In this document: one piece after another, positions 16,209 through 26,228 of the stretch
Layout: each line of letters begins with the position of its first letter
How positions within the stretch are numbered: position 1 is the first letter of the stretch
Source: Pseudoduganella dura
GTDB taxonomy: Bacteria; Pseudomonadota; Gammaproteobacteria; Burkholderiales; Burkholderiaceae_D
DNA: 64,000 nucleotides
Assembly: GCF_009727155.1 (NCBI RefSeq)
Contig: NZ_WNWM01000002.1
Coordinates: 2,418,001-2,482,000 of the forward strand
Reading direction: 5' to 3'
The notes under the pieces: model-generated
Seen by the model: only the letters and a program-made list of their open reading frames with translations
Told to the model about the DNA's origin: nothing
Database searches by the model: none
Translations under genes and position numbers: made by a program

Positions 16209-16567
16209 ATGCCGCCATCTTCTTCACCATCGCCGCGCTGGGCGCCGCGGCCGCCGGCTTCGGCGCGCTGGGCCTGGCCATGGACCGCCACTGGGAAGCG
16301 ATCCACGGCCGCGGCAACATGCCCGCGCCGGGCGTGCGCCGGATGCTGCAACTGGGCGGCGGCGCCGCGCTGCTGGTCTCGCTGTGGTGCTGCCTGGCGG
16401 CGCGCGACACGGGCCAGGCGATCGTGCTGTGGTGCGGCGTGCTGTCGGTGGCCGCGTGGGGCGCGGTGGCCATGATGACGTACGCCGCGCAACACGCTCG
16501 GCGCACGGCCGCCGGCGCCGCCGTCGTTGCCTGCGCCACCGCCGCGCTGGCACTGGTAGTGCGCTGA
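16205..16567 (+). CDS. DUF3325 membrane protein
   Basis: The 120-residue protein has four hydrophobic helices with an internal cytosolic loop (MDRHWEAIHGRGNMPAPGVRRMLQLGG). The segment MDRHWEAIHGR and the order after DUF3649 and PepSY genes fit DUF3325. It overlaps the upstream stop by ATGA and ends the iron operon, converging on the marR gene 24 bases away. Function unknown; probably an accessory of the reductase. Confidence 0.75.
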   Translation: MNAAIFFTIAALGAAAAGFGALGLAMDRHWEAIHGRGNMPAPGVRRMLQLGGGAALLVSLWCCLAARDTGQAIVLWCGVLSVAAWGAVAMMTYAAQHARRTAAGAAVVACATAALALVVR

Positions 16568-16591
16568 CGACAGACCGGCCATCACAGCTTG

Positions 16592-17050
16592 CTACGGCTG
16601 CGCGTCGAGCGTGGCGCGCACCTTTTCCAGCAGAGCCAGCAGCTGCCGGCGCTCCGCCTCGTCGAGGCCCGCCGCGGCCACCTGCGCCAGGCGTTCGCCG
16701 CCCCGCTGCAGGTTGCGCGCGATGGCCTTGCCCTCTTCCGTCACGTGCAGCCGCGTGCTGCGGCGATCGGCCTCGTCGACCACGGCATCGAGCAATCCCT
16801 TGTCGCGCAGGCCGCGCACCAGCCGCGCCAGCTGCGCCTTGTCGCGGCCGGAACGGGCGATCAGGTCGCTCTGCGTCGCCCCCGGGTGGTGGGCAAAGTA
16901 GCCCAGCACCTTGCCTTCCATGTGCGTCAGGTCGTGCGGACCGTCGCGCAGCACGCGGTACTGTTGCGCGCGGTACTGGTGCATGATCGAATGGATCGCT
17001 TCGAAGACGGCGCTGGCGCTGTCGCCGGCTTTTTCGCTGGGTGGGGACAT
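16592..17050 (-). CDS. MarR-family transcriptional regulator
   Basis: The 152-residue protein has a typical winged helix: DLTHMEGKVLGYFAHHPGATQSDLIARSGRDKAQLARLVRGLRDKGLLDAVVDEADRRSTRLHVTEEG, where the D-x-R-S-T-R wing is the MarR signature. Flanking helices form the dimer domain. The ATG at 17050 fits MarR length. Its target is not evident; the 21-bp palindrome at 14099 near the SIP gene is of the right kind. Effector unknown. Confidence 0.9.
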   Translation of the reverse strand: MSPPSEKAGDSASAVFEAIHSIMHQYRAQQYRVLRDGPHDLTHMEGKVLGYFAHHPGATQSDLIARSGRDKAQLARLVRGLRDKGLLDAVVDEADRRSTRLHVTEEGKAIARNLQRGGERLAQVAAAGLDEAERRQLLALLEKVRATLDAQP

Positions 17051-17108
17051 GTTCGTTCGGTAAAGGAAGGCGTGCCTGGTGGGTCGCCGAGTATACCGCG
17101 CCGCGGAC

Positions 17109-18032
17109 TCAGGCCGCCGCGCCCGCGCCCGTGCCCGTACTTTGCGCGCATTCCGCCACGATCCAGTCGCGCAGGCTGTCGAGCGCCCTTCCCGCCTCGC
17201 GGCCATGAGGGCGCACCAGGTAGTAGCCGCGCGGCGTGGCCAGCTCCGGCAGCGGCGGGCTGGCCAGTTGGCCGTCGCGCAACAGGTCGTCGACCAGCGG
17301 GCGCCAGCCCAGCGCCACGCCGCGGCCGGACACCGCGGCCTGGATCACCAGCGGGTAATTCCCGAGCGTGAGACTCTGGCCCTGCCCCGCCTCCGCCACG
17401 CCATGGCCCAGGCCCCAGTCCTGCCACGTCAGCCAGCGCACCGGGCCGCTGCTTTCCAGGTGCAGCAGCGGCATCCGCATCACATCGTGCGCCGTGGCCG
17501 GCCCATGGCGCGCCAGCAGTGCCGGGCTGCAGACCGGCACCACCACTTCGGGCAGGAGCCGCTGCGCATTGCAGCCGGGCCAGTGGCCGGTGCCGAACGA
17601 GATCGCCAGGTCGACCGGCTCGCCGCGGATATCGAACCCGTTCTGCGACGTGACGATTCGCACGTCCAGCTCCGGCCTGAGCTCCTGGAACGCGGCCAGC
17701 CGCGGCATCAGCCAGAAATTGGCGAACGCGAAATCGGTGGCCACCGTCAGCACTTCGCGCAGCTTGCGCGTGCGCACGCGCTCGACCGCCGTCTGGATCG
17801 CGGCCAGGTGATCGCACACCGAGTCGTACAGCGCGGCGCCCTCCGGCGTCAGCGCCACGCCGCGATGCGCGCGGCGGAACAGCGCCGTGCCCAGGTGCTT
17901 TTCCAGCGCCGCGATCCGCTGGCTGACGGCCGGCTGCGTGGTGCCGTACTCCTCCGCCACCTGCGTGAAATTCAGGTGGCGCACGGCGGATGCGAACAGC
18001 ACCAGGCTTTGCAGCGGCACATCGGTTGTCAT
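17109..18032 (-). CDS. LysR-type regulator of the choline sulfate locus
   Basis: A 307-residue LysR protein of the GcvA-like group, with HTH at about 7-66 (LVLFASAVRHLNFTQVAEEYGTTQPAVSQRIAALEKHLGTALFRRAHRG) and an effector domain starting near residue 93 (VLTVATDFAFANFWLMPRL). It is divergent from the choline sulfatase gene across 157 bases that hold LysR-type dyads, so it is the likely activator of choline-O-sulfate use. The family is sure; the target is inferred from position. Confidence 0.88.
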   Translation of the reverse strand: MTTDVPLQSLVLFASAVRHLNFTQVAEEYGTTQPAVSQRIAALEKHLGTALFRRAHRGVALTPEGAALYDSVCDHLAAIQTAVERVRTRKLREVLTVATDFAFANFWLMPRLAAFQELRPELDVRIVTSQNGFDIRGEPVDLAISFGTGHWPGCNAQRLLPEVVVPVCSPALLARHGPATAHDVMRMPLLHLESSGPVRWLTWQDWGLGHGVAEAGQGQSLTLGNYPLVIQAAVSGRGVALGWRPLVDDLLRDGQLASPPLPELATPRGYYLVRPHGREAGRALDSLRDWIVAECAQSTGTGAGAAA

Positions 18033-18035
18033 TAC

Positions 18036-18144
18036 TTTTCCTTATGCATGGATCAGGTTTCGTGATTTTAAGTGCCTGAATCCATGAAGGAAAACGACAT
18101 TCATCGCATAAGCTCGGATTATGAATATGTCATAAGATTATATG
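18036..18144. promoter_or_regulatory. divergent promoter region with LysR-type dyads
   Basis: CATAA-N7-TTATG at 18107-18123 has the LysR T-N11-A geometry and perfect five-base arms. A weaker CATA-N6-TATG follows at 18131-18144. A longer imperfect inverted repeat pairs 18036-18057 with 18075-18094 (shared TTTTCCTT, ATGGAT, CAGG). These fit regulator binding and promoter-proximal activation sites between the LysR gene and betC. Confidence 0.55.
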
Positions 18145-18189
18145 AATTAATACGTTTTCCATTCGGCATGCGCGGTGCAGAATCCGCCC

Positions 18190-19716
18190 ATGAACGCACC
18201 ACGCCAACCGAATATCCTGATCGTGATCGCCGACCAGCTGACGCCCCGCGCGCTGGCCGCCTACGGCAACCGGGTCACGCGCACGCCCCACCTCGACCGC
18301 CTCGCCGCACAAGGCGTGGTGTTCGATTCCGCGTACTGCAACTCGCCGCTGTGCGCGCCGTCGCGCTATTCGCTGATGACGGGCCAGCTGCCTTCGAGCC
18401 ACGGCGGCTACGACAACGCCGCCGCGCTGTCGTCCGAAGCGGTGACCTTCGGCCACTACTTGCGCCGGGCCGGCTACCGCACGATCCTGGCCGGCAAGAT
18501 GCACTTCATCGGCGCCGACCAGCTGCACGGCTTCGAGGAACGCCTGACCACCGACATCTACCCGGCCGACTTCACTTGGACGCCGGACTGGGAACAGCCC
18601 GGCGTGCGGCCCGACTGGTACCACAACATGGGTTCGGTGGCCGACGCCGGCCCGTGCGTGCGCACCAACCAGCTCGACTTCGACGACGAGGTGGTGTACG
18701 CCACGCGCCAGAAACTGTTCGACCTGGCGCGCGATGCCGACCAGCGCCCGTTCTGCCTGACCGTCTCGCTGACGCACCCGCACGATCCGTATGCCATCTC
18801 GCGTGACTACTGGGACCTGTATTGCGACGACGAGATCGACCCGCCGCGCGTGCCGGCCACCCCGGCGGACGAAGACGCCCACTCGCGCCGCCTGCGCGCG
18901 GTGATCGACATCGACCGCGTACCGGTCGACGCCGGGCAGGCGCGCGCCGCGCGCCGCGCCTACTACGGTGCCATCTCGTATGTCGACGAACAGGTCGGCA
19001 AGCTGCTGCGCACGCTGGAAGAAACCGGCCGGGCGGACGACACGATCGTCGTCTTCACCTCCGACCATGGCGACATGCTGGGCGAGCGCAACCTCTGGTA
19101 CAAGATGACGTTCTTCGAGCCATCCGCGCGGGTGCCGCTGATCGTGCACGCGCCACCGCGCTTCGCGGCGCGGCGCGTGGGCGAATCCGTCTCCCACGTC
19201 GACCTGCTGCCGACGCTGCTCGACCTGGCGCGGGCCGGGCCGCCGCTGGAAACGGCCGGCCGCAGCCTGCTGCCGCACCTGGAAGGCCGCGGCGGCCACG
19301 ACGAAGCGGCGGCCGAATACACGGCCGAAGGCGCACTGGCACCGATCGTGATGCTGCGCCGCGGCCCCTGGAAGTTCGTGCATTCGCCGTCCGACCCGGA
19401 TCAGCTGTACCACCTCGCCGACGACCCGGATGAACTGCGCAACCTGGCGCCCGCCCCCGGCCGCCACGCCGGTGCGCTGGAAAGCCTGCGCGCCGACGCG
19501 GCGCGCCGCTGGGACCTGCCGGCCCTGCACCGCCGCGTGCTGGCCAGCCAGCGCCGCCGGCGGCTGATCGGCGCGGCCAATGCGCTGGGCGTCCACCACG
19601 CCTGGGATTACGAACCGCCACGCGATGCCAGCCGCAAGTACATCCGCCGCCACCTCGACCTCGATTCGCTGGAGGCGCGGGCGCGTTTCCCGTCCATCCA
19701 CGGAGAAAAACCATGA
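18190..19716 (+). CDS. betC: choline-sulfatase
   Basis: This 508-residue type I sulfatase hydrolyses choline-O-sulfate to choline and sulfate in the cytoplasm. The active-site Cys becomes formylglycine: NSPLCAPSRYSLMTGQLPS (C55-x-P-S-R). Metal and substrate residues appear in NILIVIADQLTPRAL, GKMHFIGADQLHGFEERLTTDIYP (a choline-sulfatase block), and FTSDHGDMLGERNLWYKMTFFEPSARVPLIVH. The C-terminus carries HHAWDYEPPRDASRKYIR, found in BetC rather than generic sulfatases. The ATG at 18190 is preferred to an upstream GTG at 18175. The stop overlaps the choX start by four bases. Confidence 0.95.
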   Translation: MNAPRQPNILIVIADQLTPRALAAYGNRVTRTPHLDRLAAQGVVFDSAYCNSPLCAPSRYSLMTGQLPSSHGGYDNAAALSSEAVTFGHYLRRAGYRTILAGKMHFIGADQLHGFEERLTTDIYPADFTWTPDWEQPGVRPDWYHNMGSVADAGPCVRTNQLDFDDEVVYATRQKLFDLARDADQRPFCLTVSLTHPHDPYAISRDYWDLYCDDEIDPPRVPATPADEDAHSRRLRAVIDIDRVPVDAGQARAARRAYYGAISYVDEQVGKLLRTLEETGRADDTIVVFTSDHGDMLGERNLWYKMTFFEPSARVPLIVHAPPRFAARRVGESVSHVDLLPTLLDLARAGPPLETAGRSLLPHLEGRGGHDEAAAEYTAEGALAPIVMLRRGPWKFVHSPSDPDQLYHLADDPDELRNLAPAPGRHAGALESLRADAARRWDLPALHRRVLASQRRRRLIGAANALGVHHAWDYEPPRDASRKYIRRHLDLDSLEARARFPSIHGEKP

Positions 19717-20654
19717 AGCGCTTCCTGATGATCGCCACGCTGGCCTGTGCCGCTACCGCCACCGTCCATGCCGCCGGCGCCCCTGCCGTTGATGCACCAT
19801 CGTGCCGCGTGGTGAAAATGGCCGATCCGGGCTGGACGGATATCGCCGCCACCAATGCGCTGGCCGGCATCGTGCTTGAATCGCTGGGCTATGAGCAGAA
19901 GGTGCTGCCACTGTCGGTGCCGATCACGTATGCCGGGCTGCAGAAGAACCAGGTCGACGTCTTCCTGGGCAACTGGATGCCGGCCCAGCGCACGCTGGTC
20001 GAGCCGCTGCTGAAAAGCGGCGCGGTGGAGCAGGTTCGCGCCAACCTGCCGCAGGCGAAATTCACGCTGGCGGTGCCGGAGCACGTGGCCCGCGCCGGCG
20101 TGCGCACGTTCGCCGACCTGGCGAAGCATGCCGACAGGTTCCAGCGCAGGATCTACGGCATCGAATCCGGCGCGCCGGCCAACGCGGTGATCAAGAAGCT
20201 GCTGGCCGCGAAAAGCCACGGCCTGGAGGGCTGGACGCTCGTCGAATCGAGCGAGCAAGGGATGCTGAGCCAGGTGGCGCGCGCCGCCCGGAGCAACGAC
20301 TGGATCGTGTTCCTCGCATGGGAGCCGCACCAGATGAACAACACGTTCAAGCTCGTCTACCTGGACGGCGGAGCCGCCGATTTCGGCCCGGCCAGCGTGC
20401 ACACCGTCACGCGCAAGGGCTACCGCGCCGCGTGCCCGAACGCGTCAAGGCTGTTCGCGCAGATCGAATTCACGGCGCCGCTGGAGCACGCGATCATCGC
20501 CGACGTGACGGCGAAAAAGGATACCGCCCGCGCCTCCGCCCTGCGCCAGCTGAAAGCGCAGCCGGCGCTGCTGGAGCGCTGGCTGGCGGGCGTGACGACG
20601 CTGGCGGGCACCGATGCGAAGGCCGCCGTGCTGGCCCGCCTGGCGAACCCCTGA
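19713..20654 (+). CDS. choX: choline/glycine betaine ABC substrate-binding protein
   Basis: The 313-residue periplasmic protein of the OpuAC family has a signal peptide (KRFLMIATLACAATATVHA). The binding fold shows VVKMADPGWTDIAATNALAGIVLESLGY, where the Trp contributes to the quaternary-ammonium box, VDVFLGNWMPAQ, YGIESGAPANAVIKK and WIVFLAWEPHQMN, closely following ChoX/ProX-type binders. It partners with the ATPase and permease genes at 22976-24797, from which it is separated by a TonB receptor gene. Choline is favoured by context; betaine or choline sulfate remain possible. Confidence 0.92.
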   Translation: MKRFLMIATLACAATATVHAAGAPAVDAPSCRVVKMADPGWTDIAATNALAGIVLESLGYEQKVLPLSVPITYAGLQKNQVDVFLGNWMPAQRTLVEPLLKSGAVEQVRANLPQAKFTLAVPEHVARAGVRTFADLAKHADRFQRRIYGIESGAPANAVIKKLLAAKSHGLEGWTLVESSEQGMLSQVARAARSNDWIVFLAWEPHQMNNTFKLVYLDGGAADFGPASVHTVTRKGYRAACPNASRLFAQIEFTAPLEHAIIADVTAKKDTARASALRQLKAQPALLERWLAGVTTLAGTDAKAAVLARLANP

Positions 20655-20716
20655 TTTTCCGGTCAGGCCTTCCAGGGTCGACCGCCCTCATTCACAACAA
20701 CCACAAGAGTCCAACG

Positions 20717-22957
20717 ATGTCCGCCCCGTCCAGAACGCCCCGCCTGAAACCCCTGACCCTGCTGGTGCTGCAGGCATGTGCCGGCGCCGCCTTCGCCGCG
20801 CCCGAGCCGGCACCCGAGCCGGCCTTCCGCACCGAGCCGCCGATCGAAACCGTGTTTGTGCAGGGCCAGGTGCGCCAGGTGCAGAACATCACGCGCAAGG
20901 ACCTGCAGCAGGCCACGCCCGGCACCAGCCCCCTGAAAACGCTGGAAAAGCTGCCCGGCGTGTCGTTCCAGTCGGCCGACCCGTTCGGCGCCTACGAATG
21001 GTCGACGCATATTTCCATCCGGGGTTTCGCGCAGAACCAGCTGGGCTTCACGCTGGACGGCATTCCGCTGGGCGACATGAGCTACCGTAACCACAACGGC
21101 CTGCACATCAGCCGCGCCGTCTCGTCGGAAAACATCGGCAGCGTGACGGTCTCGCAGGGTGCCGGCGCCCTGGCCACGGCGTCGACCAGCAACCTGGGCG
21201 GCGCGGTGGCGTTCACCACGCGCGGCCCGCAAGATGCCGCCGGCGTGCAGCTGGCGCAAACCTTCGGCACCGAACGCACGTCGCGCACCTTCGTGCGGTA
21301 CGACACCGGCCTGCTGTCGACCGGCACGAAAGCCTACCTGTCCGCCACGCGCCAGCGCGCCGACAAGTGGAAGGGCGATGGCGGCCAGGACCAGGACCAG
21401 TTCAACGCGAAGGTGGAGCAGGAACTGGGCCGGCATGTGGCGAGCGCCTTCTTCAACTATTCCGAGCGCACCGAGACCGATTACCAGGACCTGTCGTTCG
21501 ATTCCGTGCGCCGCCTCGGCTACGGCTGGGACAACTACGCGCCGGACTGGCACCGCGCCGTCGACGCCGCCAACGGCAACTACACCGGCGGCGTGACCAA
21601 CCTGGACGATGCCTACTACCTGGGCCGCGGCATCCGTCACGACTGGCTGACGGGCGCGAAGCTGGAACTGAAACCGGCCGACGGCGTGCGCCTCGATACC
21701 ACCGTGTACGGCCACCGCAACCGCGGCGAGAGCCACTGGTACACGCCGTACACCCCGTCATCCGCCACGGTGCCGATCTCGGTGCGCGCGCAGGAATACG
21801 GCATCGAGCGCGTGGGCGTCGTCAGCGACCTGACGTGGGAAATCGGCAACCACACGGTCACGGCCGGCGCCTGGGGCGAGCGCAGCACGCACTCGTGGTC
21901 GCGCGCGTTCCACGCCGTGTCCGGCCCGGAAGACACGTCGCACTTCCTCGACAACCCGTTCTCCACCGTGATCGCCCAGCGTTTCACGACGAAGACGCGC
22001 CAGTTCTACGTGCAGGACAGCGTGGCGGCCCTGCAGGAGCGCCTGAAGCTGAACTTCGGCTTCAAGAGCACCAGGGCAACCATCGACGGTGACAACGACA
22101 TCGGCGGCCGCGCCGCCGGCACGCTGGAAGCATCGAAGAAATTCCTGCCGCAGGCCGGCCTGACGTTCGCGGTGACGCCGCAGGCGGAGCTGTTCACGTC
22201 GTGGTCGAAGAACCTGCATGCCCACACCGCCGGCGCCGACGGCCCGTTCTCGCAGACGCAGGCGGCATTCGACCTGTCGAAGCGGACGCTGAAGCCGGAA
22301 ACCTCCACGACGGTGGACCTGGGCGTGCGCGCGAAGAACGGCAATGTGCAGGGCTCCGTCGCCCTCTACGCGGCCGAGTTCGAGGACCGGCAGCTGAACG
22401 TGGCCACCTGCACCGGCATCGTCGGCTGCCCCACCACGCTGACCAACGTGGGCAAGGTGGAGACCCGCGGCCTGGAAGCGGCGGTGGACTGGAAACTGGC
22501 GCCGCAATGGAAATGGTTCAACTCGTTCACGTACAACCGTTCCGAGTACAAGGATGCGCCGCTGTACTACGAGGGCACGGCCGCGATCGACGTCAACGGC
22601 AGGCGCGTGGTCGATGCGCCGCGCGTGCTGTTCAACACCGAGCTGTCGTTCGAGCAGGCCGGCTGGTTCGCCCGCGTCGACGGCAAGTACACGGGCAAGC
22701 GCTATTACACGTACCTGAACGACAGTCCGGTGCCGTCGTACTGGATCGCCAATGCGTCGGCCGGCTACAAGCTCGGCGTGGCCGGCCCGTTCAGGGATGC
22801 GGCGATCCAGCTGAACGTAACGAACCTGTTCGACAGGAAGTACTTCGCCACGATCGGCACCAACGGCTTCGCCAGTTCCGATCCGTCCGGCACGTTCGCA
22901 ACGATGCTGGCGGGCGCGCCGCGCGCGGCATTCCTGTCGCTGAGCGGCAAACTGTAA
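20717..22957 (+). CDS. TonB-dependent outer-membrane receptor
   Basis: The 746-residue protein has a signal peptide (ending near GAAFAAPEPAPEP), a plug domain with KTLEKLPGVSFQSADPFG, ISIRGFAQNQLGFTLDGIPLGD and a long beta-barrel with the C-terminal strand AAFLSLSGKL. A TonB-box-like PIETVFVQG lies near residue 40. It has no catechol-siderophore hallmark that I can see. It is inserted between the binding-protein gene and the ATPase/permease genes on the same strand, which suggests high-affinity import of choline sulfate or a related sulfate ester across the outer membrane. That role is an inference. Confidence 0.88.
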   Translation: MSAPSRTPRLKPLTLLVLQACAGAAFAAPEPAPEPAFRTEPPIETVFVQGQVRQVQNITRKDLQQATPGTSPLKTLEKLPGVSFQSADPFGAYEWSTHISIRGFAQNQLGFTLDGIPLGDMSYRNHNGLHISRAVSSENIGSVTVSQGAGALATASTSNLGGAVAFTTRGPQDAAGVQLAQTFGTERTSRTFVRYDTGLLSTGTKAYLSATRQRADKWKGDGGQDQDQFNAKVEQELGRHVASAFFNYSERTETDYQDLSFDSVRRLGYGWDNYAPDWHRAVDAANGNYTGGVTNLDDAYYLGRGIRHDWLTGAKLELKPADGVRLDTTVYGHRNRGESHWYTPYTPSSATVPISVRAQEYGIERVGVVSDLTWEIGNHTVTAGAWGERSTHSWSRAFHAVSGPEDTSHFLDNPFSTVIAQRFTTKTRQFYVQDSVAALQERLKLNFGFKSTRATIDGDNDIGGRAAGTLEASKKFLPQAGLTFAVTPQAELFTSWSKNLHAHTAGADGPFSQTQAAFDLSKRTLKPETSTTVDLGVRAKNGNVQGSVALYAAEFEDRQLNVATCTGIVGCPTTLTNVGKVETRGLEAAVDWKLAPQWKWFNSFTYNRSEYKDAPLYYEGTAAIDVNGRRVVDAPRVLFNTELSFEQAGWFARVDGKYTGKRYYTYLNDSPVPSYWIANASAGYKLGVAGPFRDAAIQLNVTNLFDRKYFATIGTNGFASSDPSGTFATMLAGAPRAAFLSLSGKL

Positions 22958-22975
22958 TTCACCGGGAGAAACGTC

Positions 22976-23948
<973 letters not shown>

Positions 23949-23965
<17 letters not shown>

Positions 23966-24797
23966 GCTCGGATTGGGCAGTTACATCAACGATGGCGTGC
24001 GCTGGCTCGTCGACCACAACGGCGCGCTGTTCGACGTGATCGGCCGGGGCATCGAGTTCTTCACCGGTTCGGTCGAGGCGGCGCTGCAGGCGCTGCCCGC
24101 GTGGCTGGTGATCGCGCTGGCGGCCGTGGCGGCATGGCGCCGCGTGTCGTCGGGATTCGCGGTGCTGGCCGTGCTGGCGCTGGGCCTGATCGTAGCGCTG
24201 GGTTACTGGCCGCAGACGATGGCCACGCTGGGCCTGACCCTGGCGGCCACCGCCATCAGCCTGCTGCTGGGCGTGCCGCTCGGCATCCTGGCGGCGCGGC
24301 ATCGCGGCGTGAACGCGGCATTGCGGCCGGTGCTGGACTTCATGCAGACGATGCCGGCGTTCGTCTACCTGATCCCGGCCGTGATGCTGTTCGGCCTGGG
24401 CCGCGTGCCCGGCGTGCTGGCCACCGTGGTGTTCGCGATGCCGCCGGCGGTGCGCCTGACCACGATGGGCATCCTGGCCGTGGACCGCGAGCAGCTCGAA
24501 GCCGGCCAGGCGTTCGGCGCCAGCCCCTGGCAACTGCTGTTCAAGGTGCAGCTGCCCTTGGCGCTGCCGGCCGTGATGGGCGGCATCAACCAGACGATCA
24601 TGATGGCGCTGTCGATGGTGATCGTGACGTCGATGGTCGGCGCCGGCGGGCTGGGCGGCGAGGTGCTCAGCAGCATCCAGCAGCTCGACGTGGGGCTCGG
24701 CTTCGAGAGCGGCCTGTGCGTGGTGCTGCTGGCGATCGTGCTGGACCGGCTCACCCAGAGCTTCGGCGCCCGGCGCAGCGGATCAGCCGCGCATTGA
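23949..24797 (+). CDS. choW: choline/betaine ABC transporter permease
   Basis: The 282-residue ProW/ChoW-like inner-membrane protein has six or seven helices and the EAA-type coupling loop AVDREQLEAGQAFGASPWQLLFKVQLPLALPAVMGGINQTIMMALSMVI, strongly characteristic of quaternary-amine permeases. It may begin at 23949 or 23955; both lie within the ATPase gene, implying translational coupling. It ends the choline-sulfate operon. Confidence 0.92.
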
Positions 24798-24823
24798 AGG
24801 AGCGCCGGCGACGTGGGGCGGGC

Positions 24824-25009
24824 CTACTCGTCCGACCACAGCTTGCCGCCGGTGGCCCAGTGCTCGCGCCTGACTTCGTGGATCAGGATGTCGACCGATT
24901 CCGGCGTGGCGCCCAGCGTCCTGACGGTGGCTTCCGTGACGGCTTTTACAAAAGCGCGTTTTTCTTCCGGGGTACGGCCTTCGAACAGTTGCACGTTAAT
25001 GGTCGGCAT
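24824..25009 (-). CDS. 4-oxalocrotonate tautomerase family protein
   Basis: A 61-residue protein with the canonical start M-P-T-I-N-V-Q-L: Pro becomes the N-terminal catalytic base after Met removal. Arg at LFEGRTPEEKRAFVKAVTEA and the hydrophobic second half (ESVDILIHEVRREHWATGGKLWSDE) fit the 4-OT hexamer family. Substrate unknown; family members tautomerise 2-hydroxymuconate or act on other enols. It lies 34 bases after the class II aldolase gene on the same strand, so the two may form a small operon. SD AAGGAAT is present. Confidence 0.88.
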   Translation of the reverse strand: MPTINVQLFEGRTPEEKRAFVKAVTEATVRTLGATPESVDILIHEVRREHWATGGKLWSDE

Positions 25010-25043
25010 GGGGATTCCTTTTCGCTGGGGGATGACAAGGGGT

Positions 25044-25823
25044 TCAGGTACGGTATTGCGGGCTGGCGGCATCCAGGCGGCGCAGCAGCGACGGCCATTC
25101 GAGCGCGCCTTCGGGCGAACCGTCGCCCACCAGCTGCGCATGGGCCTTTTCGCACATGGCCGCCGAAGGCTGGCGCAGCGGCACCATGGCCGCCTGCGCG
25201 CGCAATTGCACCTCGCAGGCGCGGTCCAGGGTTTCCATCAGCACGAACGCCTCGGCGATGGTGCGGCCCACCGTCATGCTGCCGTGGTTACGCAGCAGCA
25301 TGGCATGGCGGGCGCCCAGGTTGCGCACCAGGCGCGCCTGCTCGTCCGGCGTCATCTCGATGCCTTCGTAGTCGTGAAAGGCCAGCTCGCCGTGGAAGCG
25401 CAGCGCGTACGGCGACAGCGGCAGCAGCCCCGTTTCCTGCATGCCCACGGCGATGCCGGCAACGTTATGCAGGTGCATGACGCAGGCGGCATCCGGGCGC
25501 GCCGCATGCACGGCCGCGTGCAGCCGGAAGCCCGACCGGTTCACCGTGTATTGCGGCGGGCCGACGATAGCGCCGCCGCCGTCGACCTTGACCAGGCTCG
25601 ACGCCCTGACTTCATCGAAGCGCATGCCGAACGGGTTGATCAGGTAATGGCCCGGTTCGCCGGGCACGGCGGCGGAAATATGGGTATAGATGCCGTCGTC
25701 CCAGCCGTACAGGGCGCACAGGCGGTAGCAGGCGGCGAGGTCCACGCGGGTTTGCCATTCGGCGGCGGAAGCGATGCCGCGGTGGCCGAGCGCCGCCTGG
25801 CCGGGTGTCGATAATCTGTCCAT
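25044..25823 (-). CDS. class II aldolase/adducin family protein
   Basis: The 259-residue protein belongs to the zinc-dependent class II aldolase/adducin fold. The Zn-binding HxH is in CVMHLHNVAGIAVG, a third His in MLLRNHGSMTVG, and GWDDGIYTHISAAVPG with YLINPFGMRFDEV forms the N-terminal substrate region. Families with this fold cleave sugar phosphates or decarboxylate acids, and several take part in aromatic catabolism. Its natural reaction cannot be told. It precedes a 4-OT tautomerase gene, hinting at keto-enol chemistry. Confidence 0.85.
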   Translation of the reverse strand: MDRLSTPGQAALGHRGIASAAEWQTRVDLAACYRLCALYGWDDGIYTHISAAVPGEPGHYLINPFGMRFDEVRASSLVKVDGGGAIVGPPQYTVNRSGFRLHAAVHAARPDAACVMHLHNVAGIAVGMQETGLLPLSPYALRFHGELAFHDYEGIEMTPDEQARLVRNLGARHAMLLRNHGSMTVGRTIAEAFVLMETLDRACEVQLRAQAAMVPLRQPSAAMCEKAHAQLVGDGSPEGALEWPSLLRRLDAASPQYRT

Positions 25824-25905
25824 GGCGCCAGCGTAGCAGGCATCGCGGCCGTTGTCATATACCGGGGCGCACGAGAGAAACTACCATCCGGCACATGGAT
25901 CGGCC

Positions 25906-25942
25906 CGTGTCAGGGGGCCAGGCACCATGACACGAGCTCAGC
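25906..25942. repeat. diverged copy of the 4.4-kb palindromic repeat
   Basis: The sequence CCATGACACGAGCTCAGCA here matches the right arm of the 4446-4500 palindrome with a few changes; GTGTCA at 25907-25912 pairs with TGACAC at 25928-25933. It lies just after the DUF971 gene and could act as a terminator of that operon. This copy is imperfect. Confidence 0.65.
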
Positions 25943-26228
25943 AGTGGACCGCCGCCAGCTCCGCCAGCAGCGCGAACGGATAGATGCCGCGGGCGTGGCC
26001 ATCCGTGAACGCCAGGTTGAGGGCATTGGCGCCGGCCGGTTCGATGGCGGCCAGCCGTACGGCGGGCGATGCCTCGACGGTGCCGCCGGCACGCCGCACG
26101 GCGCGGCATGCCGAGCACGGGCAGGCGGCGCGCAACGCGGCGTGCGTGAATTCGTGCGCGCTGCCGTTCTCCCAGCGCACGGCGAGGATGCCGGCGCGGG
26201 CGCGATTCTCGATGTGTTCCGGGTTCAT
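25938..26228 (-). CDS. DUF971 family protein
   Basis: The 96-residue protein has the DUF971 pattern: a beta start ILAVRWENGSAHEFTHAALRAACPCSACR, with a CPCSAC cluster, and a second half AIEPAGANALNLAFTDGHARGIYPFALLAEL. The domain also forms the N-terminus of gamma-butyrobetaine hydroxylases and is often linked to Fe-S or Mrp/ApbC proteins. The CxCxxC could bind metal. The start overlaps the HEAT gene stop by four bases (ATGA), placing it last in the AprA-like operon. Function there is unknown. Confidence 0.8.
   Translation of the reverse strand: MNPEHIENRARAGILAVRWENGSAHEFTHAALRAACPCSACRAVRRAGGTVEASPAVRLAAIEPAGANALNLAFTDGHARGIYPFALLAELAAVHC

Noticed and set aside
24824..25823. tautomerase and class II aldolase as part of the gallate pathway
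   Set aside because: They are 12 kb away, are not near the gal promoters and the pathway already has its own tautomerase and aldolase.
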